Below, piece after piece: positions 1 to 5,230 of a stretch of 5,936 nt of DNA. The DNA is from Chloroflexota bacterium (GTDB lineage Bacteria > Chloroflexota > Dehalococcoidia > Lucifugimonadales > Lucifugimonadaceae): positions 1-5,936 of the forward strand of contig JACPRT010000106.1 in the NCBI GenBank assembly GCA_016189845.1, in the 5' to 3' direction. Position numbers and translations under genes: made by a program. The first letter of the stretch is position 1. Every line of letters starts with the position of its first letter. The notes under the pieces are model-generated. The model had not been told where the DNA came from, searched no databases, and saw only the letters and a list, made by a program, of their open reading frames with translations.

Positions 1-13
1 GCACCACGGTAGG

Positions 14-19
14 TATACT
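14..19 (+). promoter_or_regulatory. possible -10 element (TATACT) for the tRNA-tuf transcript
   Basis: TATACT matches the sigma-70-type -10 consensus TATAAT at five of six positions. It lies 26 bases before the first base of tRNA-Tyr, which would give a short 5' leader. The matching -35 box would fall before the window start, so it cannot be checked. This is a single short match, so confidence is low. Confidence 0.35.
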
Positions 20-45
20 TATGGTCTGAAGCTCTGCCTGCCGAC

Positions 46-131
46 GCAGGGGTGGGTGAGTGGTTAAAACCGACAGACTGTAAATCTGTTGCCTGACGGC
101 TACGTAGGTTCGAATCCTACCCCCTGCACCA
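46..131 (+). tRNA. tRNA-Tyr (anticodon GTA), CCA encoded
   Basis: The gene is 86 bases long and folds as a class II tRNA. The acceptor stem GCAGGGG (46-52) pairs with CCCCTGC (121-127), followed by discriminator A128 and an encoded CCA (129-131). The anticodon stem ACAGA/TCTGT (73-77, 85-89) encloses loop CTGTAAA with anticodon GTA at 80-82. The long variable arm contains GCC/GGC (91-93, 98-100), as expected for bacterial tRNA-Tyr. The T arm is GTAGG-TTCGAAT-CCTAC (104-120). It is the first gene of the visible cluster, 34 bases before tRNA-Thr. Confidence 0.97.
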
Positions 132-165
132 AAGTTCCGGCTCAAAAATCCAGTTCCTCAAAACG

Positions 166-241
166 GCCCTCATAGCTCAGTTGGAAGAGCGCGTTCTTGG
201 TAAGAACGAGGTCACCAGTTCAAATCTGGTTGAGGGCTCCA
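166..241 (+). tRNA. tRNA-Thr (anticodon GGT), CCA encoded
   Basis: The gene is 76 bases long and folds as a standard cloverleaf. The acceptor stem GCCCTCA (166-172) pairs with TGAGGGC (231-237), with discriminator T238 and an encoded CCA (239-241). The anticodon stem CGTTC/GAACG (192-196, 204-208) encloses loop TTGGTAA with anticodon GGT at 199-201, which reads ACC and ACT. The T arm is ACCAG-TTCAAAT-CTGGT (214-230). It lies 40 bases upstream of tuf and probably shares its transcript, as thrT does with tufB in E. coli. Confidence 0.97.
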
Positions 242-281
242 TTGATTTTCAAGATAGCGGTCGTAGGAGACAGGGAGTCAG

Positions 282-1475
<1,194 letters not shown>

Positions 1476-1499
1476 CGGCCCGATCAGGGAAGAGATCAA

Positions 1500-1667
1500 A
1501 TGGCAAAGAAGAGCGATGCCCGGGTCCTGATCGAACTGACGTGTACCGAGTGCAAGGCGCACCGGTACCACTCCGCAAAGAACAAGCGTAACGACACCGG
1601 CCGGCTGGAACTGACGAAGTTCTGTCCGCACTGCCGGCAGCGACGCATGTATCGAGAGTCGAGGTAG
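1500..1667 (+). CDS. rpmG: 50S ribosomal protein L33 (zinc-ribbon form)
   Basis: This is a 55-residue component of the large ribosomal subunit. The start MAKKSDARVLIELTC and the end FCPHCRQRRMYRESR are typical of bL33. It is the C+ form: Cys15/Cys18 (CTEC) and Cys42/Cys45 (CPHC) make a four-cysteine zinc ribbon, and the Lys/Arg-rich stretch AKNKRNDTGRLELTK lies between them. The ATG is preceded by AGGGA at 1486-1490, at proper spacing. It sits between tuf and secE, and its TAG stop is only 7 bases before the secE start. No tRNA-Trp gene lies between rpmG and secE, although some bacteria have one there. Confidence 0.97.
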   Translation: MAKKSDARVLIELTCTECKAHRYHSAKNKRNDTGRLELTKFCPHCRQRRMYRESR

Positions 1668-1674
1668 AGGCGCG

Positions 1675-1905
1675 TTGGCACGTAACCCGATCAGGACGGC
1701 CGTCCAGAGACCGTCGGCCGGCCAGATCAGCCTTTCGTTCTTCGGTGGCGTCATATCCGAGCTACGGAAGGTCAACTGGCCCAGCCGGGAACAGACGACC
1801 CGGCTGACCGTCCTCGTGCTCGTCGTATCGGTCGTCATCGGCGCCATCCTGGGCCTGATCGACATCGGATTCGCTCGTCTCTTCGCGCTGGTGACCGGGG
1901 GCTAG
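1675..1905 (+). CDS. secE: preprotein translocase subunit SecE
   Basis: SecE clamps SecY in the inner-membrane SecYEG channel that exports unfolded proteins. The product has 76 residues, the size usual for single-span bacterial SecE. The family signature ELRKVNWPSREQT (29-41) forms the amphipathic cytoplasmic helix. One membrane segment follows at about 44-66 (TVLVLVVSVVIGAILGLI). The TTG start is chosen because AGAGG (1666-1670), overlapping the rpmG stop, is 4 bases upstream and the N terminus MARNPIRTA has a sensible length. No in-frame ATG is available before the signature. The stop is 2 bases before nusG, so the two are translationally linked. Confidence 0.95.
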   Translation: MARNPIRTAVQRPSAGQISLSFFGGVISELRKVNWPSREQTTRLTVLVLVVSVVIGAILGLIDIGFARLFALVTGG

Positions 1906-1907
1906 CT

Positions 1908-2495
1908 GTGACTACTCGCCGAACGACCGGGCCCTCAGCCGAAGTGACCGCCACCGAACCCAGGTGGTACATCGTTCACACCTACTCGGGACACGAAGAC
2001 CGGGTAAAGAAGAACCTCGAGCAGCGCATCCAGACCATGGACGTGAAGCACAAGATCTTCGAGGTCATTGTGCCCACCGAAGAGGTCATCGAGATCAAGG
2101 ACGGCCAGCGCAAACCGGTGCAGCGGAAGATGTACGCCGGCTACCTGCTGGTCAAGATGATCATGGACGACGAGAGCTGGTACGTAGTGCGCAACACGCC
2201 TGGCGTAACCGGCTTCATTTCCGCAGAGGACGAGCGCGAGAAGCGCCCCAAGCCCGTGCCGCTCGAGCAGGGCGAGGTTGACCGTATCCTCAGGCAGATG
2301 GCATCGGACACGCCGCGTGTCCGGATCGGTTTCGAGAAGGGCGATTCGGTGCGCATCAAGGATGGGCCGTTCGCCGACTTCATGGGTACCGTGGATTCCG
2401 TCGACGAGGAACGTGGCAAGGTTCGTGTCCTGGTCTCGTTCTTCGGCCGGGAGACGCCGGTCGATCTCGACTTCTTGCAGATCGAGAAGGCATAG
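1908..2495 (+). CDS. nusG: transcription termination/antitermination factor NusG
   Basis: NusG binds RNA polymerase to suppress pausing, and contacts Rho or ribosomal S10 to couple transcription with termination or translation. The product has 195 residues. The NGN domain runs from RWYIVHTYSGHE (19-30) to about residue 118, with KMYAGYLLVKM (74-84) and VRNTPGVTGF (94-103). The C-terminal KOW domain carries GDSVRIKDGPFADFMGTV (145-162), and the protein ends DLDFLQIEKA. The GTG start has a G-run (1897-1901) six bases upstream. The first 18 residues form an extension rich in Thr, Arg and Glu. An internal GTG at 1944 is possible but lacks a comparable ribosome site. A 9-bp hairpin overlaps the stop codon. 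Confidence 0.97.
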   Translation: MTTRRTTGPSAEVTATEPRWYIVHTYSGHEDRVKKNLEQRIQTMDVKHKIFEVIVPTEEVIEIKDGQRKPVQRKMYAGYLLVKMIMDDESWYVVRNTPGVTGFISAEDEREKRPKPVPLEQGEVDRILRQMASDTPRVRIGFEKGDSVRIKDGPFADFMGTVDSVDEERGKVRVLVSFFGRETPVDLDFLQIEKA

Positions 2496-2514
2496 TCCCG
2501 ATCACATCGGGACT
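2494..2514 (+). other. 9-bp hairpin between nusG and rplK
   Basis: AGTCCCGAT (2494-2502) and ATCGGGACT (2506-2514) are perfect inverted repeats around loop CAC. The stem begins inside the nusG TAG stop codon. No T tract follows, so it does not look like a standard intrinsic terminator. A processing site, an mRNA stabiliser or part of an L11/L1 regulatory site are possible roles. Its core CCCGAT-N3-ATCGGG recurs before rplL. Confidence 0.7.
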
Positions 2515-2534
2515 GACATTGATGAGGGGTTTCC

Positions 2535-2960
2535 GTGGCTAAGAAGGTTCAGGCTGTCGTGCGGCTTCAAATCGCCGCCGGGCAGGCGACGCCGGCGCCG
2601 CCGGTCGGTCCGGCGCTTGGTCAGCACGGCGTCAACATCATGGCGTTCGTCAAGGAATACAACGAACGCACCGCGAAGCTCGCGGGCAGCGTCGTACCGG
2701 TCGTGATCACGATCTATGCCGACCGCTCGTTTACGTTCGAGACCAAGAGTCCGCCTGCATCCGATCTGCTGAAGAAGGCGGCCAAGGTTGAAAAGGGCGC
2801 GGCAATGGCAGGGGCGCAAACGGCCGGCTCGGTTACGAAGGCCCAGATACGGGAGATCGCCCAGGTCAAGATTGGCGACCTGAATGCGACGAGCGTCGAA
2901 GCAGCGATGAAGCTGATCGAGGGCACGGCGCGCAGCATGGGACTGGCCGTCAAGGACTAG
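2535..2960 (+). CDS. rplK: 50S ribosomal protein L11
   Basis: L11 forms the base of the GTPase-associated centre on 23S rRNA and is the contact for thiostrepton and for stringent factor. The 141-residue product has normal length. It shows the N-terminal PAPPVGPALGQHGVNIM (20-36) with Pro22, Pro23 and Pro26, and the C-terminal rRNA-binding domain ending LIEGTARSMGLAVKD. It starts with GTG at 2535, five bases after a strong GAGGGG (2524-2529). The N terminus MAKKVQAVVRLQI fits the family. It is paired with rplA, 96 bases away. Confidence 0.98.
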   Translation: MAKKVQAVVRLQIAAGQATPAPPVGPALGQHGVNIMAFVKEYNERTAKLAGSVVPVVITIYADRSFTFETKSPPASDLLKKAAKVEKGAAMAGAQTAGSVTKAQIREIAQVKIGDLNATSVEAAMKLIEGTARSMGLAVKD

Positions 2961-2978
2961 CCTCAGCAGGGGCTGGGG
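2961..2978 (+). other. hairpin directly after rplK stop
   Basis: CCTCAGC (2961-2967) pairs with GCTGGGG (2972-2978), including one T-G wobble, around loop AGGG. It starts at the base after the rplK TAG. No T tract follows. It could be a processing or stability element in the rplK-rplA mRNA. No more specific role can be read from the sequence. Confidence 0.45.
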
Positions 2979-3016
2979 CAACGCGACAGGATACGAACGC
3001 AGCGGGAGGCCTCCGG

Positions 3017-3033
3017 GACGACGGGAGGTCGTC
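3017..3033 (+). other. hairpin in the rplA leader
   Basis: GACGAC (3017-3022) pairs with GTCGTC (3028-3033) around loop GGGAG. It ends 9 bases before the rplA ribosome-binding site. The palindrome GGAGGCCTCC lies just upstream at 3005-3014. The spacer is thus structured and might take part in L1 feedback control, but I cannot match it to a known L1-binding motif. Confidence 0.4.
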
Positions 3034-3056
3034 AGGACCGCCAAGGGGTGAATGCA

Positions 3057-3767
3057 ATGCCAGGACACGGAAAGAAATACATCGCGGCAGCGAAGGCCGT
3101 CGGCGAAGGTTTTAAGAAGCCGGATGAAGCGATCTCGGCCGCGAAGAAGGTCGCATACGCCAAGTTCGATGAGACGGTCGAGCTTCACATTCTGACCACG
3201 GCAGACCCGCGCCACGCCGATCAGCAGCTGCGTGAGGTCGCTACGCTCCCGCATGGCACCGGCAAGAAGGTGCGAGTGATGGTCTTTGCGGAAGGCGACG
3301 GTGCTCGTTCCGCGCGCGATTCGGGCGCCGATTACGTTATCGATGAGGCGACCACGAAGCGCATCGAGGAAGGCTGGTCCGACTTCGAGGTCGCCATCGC
3401 GACTCCGGACATGATGGGCAAGATCGGCCGGTTGGGACGGTTCCTTGGTCGCAAGGGGCTGATGCCGAATCCCCGCACCGGCACCGTGGTCCAGGCCCAG
3501 GACCTTCCGCGTGCCATTGCCGACGCCAAGAAGGGTCGCGTCGAACTGAAGATGGACAAGACCGCCATCATCCATGCGCCGATCGGCAAGCTCAGCTTCG
3601 AAGAGCGTGCCCTGCTGGAGAACCTGACGAGCATCATCTCGACGATCAACAGGGCCAAGCCGGCCGGGATCAAGGGCGCGTTCATGAAATCCGCTACGCT
3701 GACGACGACGATGGGGCCGGGGATCAAGCTGGACCTGCCCGCGTTGCAGACGCTTCAGGTAGAATAG
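3057..3767 (+). CDS. rplA: 50S ribosomal protein L1
   Basis: L1 builds the mobile stalk at the ribosomal E site and in many bacteria represses its own operon by binding mRNA. From ATG 3057 the product has 236 residues, the usual length. It begins MPGHGKKYIAAAKAV and contains the conserved MGKIGRLGRFLGRKGLMPNP segment, then GTVV, and near the end GAFMKSATLTTTMGPGIKLD. The start at 3057 is preferred over in-frame GTG 3048 because AAGGGG (3043-3048) is 8 bases before the ATG and would overlap the GTG. It shares an operon with rplK. It is followed by a 187-base non-coding stretch holding the L10 leader. Confidence 0.97.
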   Translation: MPGHGKKYIAAAKAVGEGFKKPDEAISAAKKVAYAKFDETVELHILTTADPRHADQQLREVATLPHGTGKKVRVMVFAEGDGARSARDSGADYVIDEATTKRIEEGWSDFEVAIATPDMMGKIGRLGRFLGRKGLMPNPRTGTVVQAQDLPRAIADAKKGRVELKMDKTAIIHAPIGKLSFEERALLENLTSIISTINRAKPAGIKGAFMKSATLTTTMGPGIKLDLPALQTLQVE

Positions 3768-3769
3768 TT

Positions 3770-3784
3770 TGACGTAACACGTCA
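3770..3784 (+). other. small hairpin after rplA stop
   Basis: TGACGT (3770-3775) and ACGTCA (3779-3784) form a 6-bp stem around loop AAC, two bases after the rplA stop. No T tract follows. It may mark the 3' end of the rplKA portion or the upstream edge of the rplJ leader. Confidence 0.4.
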
Positions 3785-3794
3785 GCCGGAAAAC

Positions 3795-3890
3795 CGAATA
3801 CACGGGCTGTAGACAGCGGGTCCCTCTTGATCGCATCGGGAGGGCTAAGGGCCAACCACCCGCCGAGGCCGGGGTCCACGCCTATGTGCA
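3795..3890 (+). promoter_or_regulatory. ribosomal protein L10 leader (kink-turn mRNA element)
   Basis: In many bacteria this structured leader binds the L10-L12 complex and represses rplJ-rplL when ribosomal protein is in excess. The conserved wording is visible: GTAGACAGCGGG (3809-3820) and CCCGCCGAGG (3859-3868). GCGGG (3816-3820) pairs with CCCGC (3859-3863). GGCT (3805-3808) pairs with GGCC (3867-3870). The unpaired GTAGACA and CGA between these two helices make the expected kink-turn. Inside, TCCC (3821-3824) and GGGA (3838-3841) with GAT-CGC-ATC form a lower-confidence hairpin. It lies between rplA and rplJ and is followed directly by an intrinsic terminator. The outer limits are approximate. 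Confidence 0.85.
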
Positions 3891-3891
3891 A

Positions 3892-3927
3892 GAGCCCGGG
3901 GTCTACGACGCCCGGGCTCGTTTTTTT
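3892..3927 (+). terminator. intrinsic terminator/attenuator upstream of rplJ
   Basis: GAGCCCGGG (3892-3900) and CCCGGGCTC (3911-3919) form a perfect 9-bp GC-rich stem around a 10-base loop. G3920 and seven T residues (3921-3927) follow. It sits 27 bases before the rplJ start codon and just after the L10 leader, so it would end transcription before rplJ. It therefore most likely acts as a conditional attenuator, since rplJ and rplL must still be expressed by read-through. Confidence 0.9.
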
Positions 3928-3954
3928 GACGCGAGGCCAGCGGAAAGGACGGTA

Positions 3955-4494
3955 ATGCCAACTCAACACAGTATCGAAGAGGTCGAGGAGCTCTCGGACC
4001 TGATCTCGAAATCCACCGTGATCATCGCCACCAGTCACGGCAAGCTGAAGACGCCGACGGTCAACCAGCTCCGGCGCCGCCTTCGCGAGACAGGCAACCA
4101 GTACCGCGTGGTCAAGAACACGCTGGTACGCATCGCCGCGGACCGTGCTGGCAAGCCGGAAGTGAAGGAGATCGTCTCTGGTCCGTGCGCATTCGTGCTG
4201 GGCGAAGGCGACCCGGTCGAGACGGCCAGGGTCTTTACCGACCACGTCCGGACCAACCGCCTCGAACTGGAAATCCTCGGGGCGACGCTCAACGGGCGGG
4301 TGCTGCCCGCCAGCAAGGTTGGCGAACTGGCAGCGCTGCCGCCCAGGAACGTGATCGTCGCGCAGCTGCTGGGCCAGCTGAATTCGCCGGCAGTGCGGCT
4401 GGTGACGGTCCTGAACGGGCCGGTACGCGGGCTGGCAAACGTACTGCAGCGCTATGTAGAGAAGCAGCAGCAGGGCGCCACGGCGGCGGCCTGA
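3955..4494 (+). CDS. rplJ: 50S ribosomal protein L10
   Basis: L10 anchors the L12 dimers to the ribosome, forming the stalk that recruits translation GTPases. With L12 it also represses its own mRNA. From ATG 3955 the product has 179 residues, close to the family norm. It shows STVIIATSHGKLKTPTVNQLRRRLR (20-44), YRVVKNTLVRIAA (50-62), SGPCAFVLGEGDP (75-87) and the C-terminal L12-binding helix LANVLQRYVEKQQQ. The start is set by AAAGGA (3944-3949), five bases upstream. An in-frame GTG at 3886 would place the terminator inside the coding region and is unlikely. It is preceded by the attenuator and followed by rplL after 86 bases. Confidence 0.97.
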   Translation: MPTQHSIEEVEELSDLISKSTVIIATSHGKLKTPTVNQLRRRLRETGNQYRVVKNTLVRIAADRAGKPEVKEIVSGPCAFVLGEGDPVETARVFTDHVRTNRLELEILGATLNGRVLPASKVGELAALPPRNVIVAQLLGQLNSPAVRLVTVLNGPVRGLANVLQRYVEKQQQGATAAA

Positions 4495-4502
4495 TCCATT
4501 TC

Positions 4503-4520
4503 CGCGCCTGCTCAGGCGCG
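4503..4520 (+). other. hairpin 1 in the rplJ-rplL spacer
   Basis: CGCGCCT (4503-4509) and AGGCGCG (4514-4520) form a perfect 7-bp stem around loop GCTC. It lies 8 bases after the rplJ stop. No T tract follows, so it is not a canonical terminator. RNA processing or 3'-end protection is plausible. Confidence 0.6.
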
Positions 4521-4537
4521 CTGGAAGTCGGTAAGAG

Positions 4538-4558
4538 CGCCCCGATGGTATCGGGGCG
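4538..4558 (+). other. hairpin 2 in the rplJ-rplL spacer
   Basis: CGCCCCGAT (4538-4546) and ATCGGGGCG (4550-4558) form a perfect 9-bp stem around loop GGT. It ends 7 bases before the rplL ribosome-binding site AGGAG (4566-4570). No T tract follows. Its core CCCGAT-N3-ATCGGG is the same as in the hairpin at 2494-2514. Confidence 0.7.
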
Positions 4559-4580
4559 ATGGCATAGGAGTCAGGGTTCA

Positions 4581-4973
4581 ATGGCAGTATCGAAGACCGA
4601 ACTCATCGAGGCAATCAAGGGCATGTCCGTGCTCGAGGTATCCGAGCTCGTCAAGGAGCTGGAGTCGACCTTCGGCGTTTCGGCGGCCGCGCCCATGATG
4701 GCCGCCGCCGTCCCCGCGGCGGGCGCCGGCGGGGCGGCGCCCGCTGCCGCGGCGGAGGAACAGACCGAATTCAGCGTGGTCCTGAAGGAAGTGGGCGCAA
4801 ACAAGATCGCCGTCATCAAGGCGGTACGGGAACTCACCCCGCTGGGCCTGAAGGAAGCCAAGGACCTGGTCGAGGGCGCGCCGAAGCCGGTCAAGGAAGG
4901 CGTGAACAAGGACGAAGCGGCGGAAGCAAAGAAGAAGCTCGAAGCCGCCGGCGCGGTCGTCGAGGTCAAGTAA
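4581..4973 (+). CDS. rplL: 50S ribosomal protein L7/L12
   Basis: L12 is the multicopy acidic stalk protein that binds and activates EF-Tu, EF-G and other translation GTPases. The product has 130 residues. The N-terminal dimerisation and L10-binding domain is about 1-33 (MSVLEVSELVKELESTFGV). It is followed by an Ala/Gly/Pro-rich hinge at 35-58 and the globular factor-binding domain from EFSVVL (63-68), with NKIAVIKAVRELTPLGLKEA and KKKLEAAGAVVEVK at the end. The start ATG 4581 lies 10 bases after AGGAG (4566-4570). The same frame stays open upstream into rplJ, but only this start gives a normal L12. No terminator is visible after the TAA. Confidence 0.98.
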   Translation: MAVSKTELIEAIKGMSVLEVSELVKELESTFGVSAAAPMMAAAVPAAGAGGAAPAAAAEEQTEFSVVLKEVGANKIAVIKAVRELTPLGLKEAKDLVEGAPKPVKEGVNKDEAAEAKKKLEAAGAVVEVK

Positions 4974-4987
4974 CGGCTTTCCGGCAG

Positions 4988-5230
4988 ATGGAAATCCGGC
5001 AGCCAGCGTCCGGGCGCGACCGCGAAGAGCACGAAGAGGCGTACCGCCTGCTGCGCGGCCGTGCCGCGAAAGTGTGGGGAGAAGCTCGGGCCTCTGCGAT
5101 CGAGGCGGCGCTCCGCCGGACCTCTGACGCCCTCTGGAAGCTGGACCATCTGGAATTCGAAAACGACGACCGGCCGGGCTTCTTCCTGGCAGATCTTCAA
5201 CAGACTGCCTGGAGGGGCTCGTCGCCTTGA
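4988..5230 (+). CDS. small uncharacterised protein upstream of amidase, possible amidase partner subunit
   Basis: I do not recognise this 80-residue protein with certainty. It has no signal peptide or membrane segment. It looks mostly helical: a charged helix at about 11-35 (EEHEEAYRLLRGRAAKVWGE), a second at 36-53 (SAIEAALRRTSDALWKLD), then an acidic turn and FFLADLQQ (66-72). It lies 14 bases after rplL, and its TGA stop overlaps the amidase TTG start by 4 bases, so the two are probably translated together. Size, helical character, an acidic/Pro turn near the C terminus and the position before an amidase recall small partners such as GatC or AtzG. That is inference from context, not a clear match. 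The ATG lacks a strong ribosome-binding site. Confidence 0.6.
   Translation: MEIRQPASGRDREEHEEAYRLLRGRAAKVWGEARASAIEAALRRTSDALWKLDHLEFENDDRPGFFLADLQQTAWRGSSP
5211..5217 (+). promoter_or_regulatory. ribosome-binding site deciding the amidase TTG start
   Basis: GGAGGGG lies 9 bases before TTG 5227, inside the end of the small upstream gene. It is the best reason to prefer the TTG over the downstream in-frame ATG at 5272, which would remove the N-terminal helix expected in this family. Confidence 0.7.

Noticed and set aside
1479..1490. CCC-GATCA-GGG mini-stem between tuf and rpmG
   Set aside because: Only three pairs; it resembles the repeated hairpin core by chance and overlaps the rpmG ribosome-binding site.
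3048..3056. GTG start three codons upstream for rplA
   Set aside because: It overlaps the AAGGGG ribosome-binding site that correctly serves ATG 3057.
3769..3802. Possible rplJ promoter with TTGACG as -35
   Set aside because: TTGACG at 3769-3774 is a fair -35 match, but no acceptable -10 lies 16-18 bases downstream, and the bases are also part of a small hairpin.
3886..3954. Upstream GTG start for rplJ adding 23 residues
   Set aside because: The extension would translate the intrinsic terminator stem and T tract, and the ATG at 3955 has a good ribosome-binding site and the normal L10 N terminus.
4185..4580. Upstream extension of the rplL frame into rplJ
   Set aside because: It is out of frame with rplJ, has no family similarity, and the ATG at 4581 gives a standard L12 with its own ribosome-binding site.
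4978..5002. Direct repeat TCCGGCAG (4980-4987 and 4995-5002) and a TTTCC/GGAAA stem around the start of the small gene
   Set aside because: Eight-base repeats and a 5-bp stem with a 7-base loop are too weak in GC-rich DNA to call a terminator or operator.
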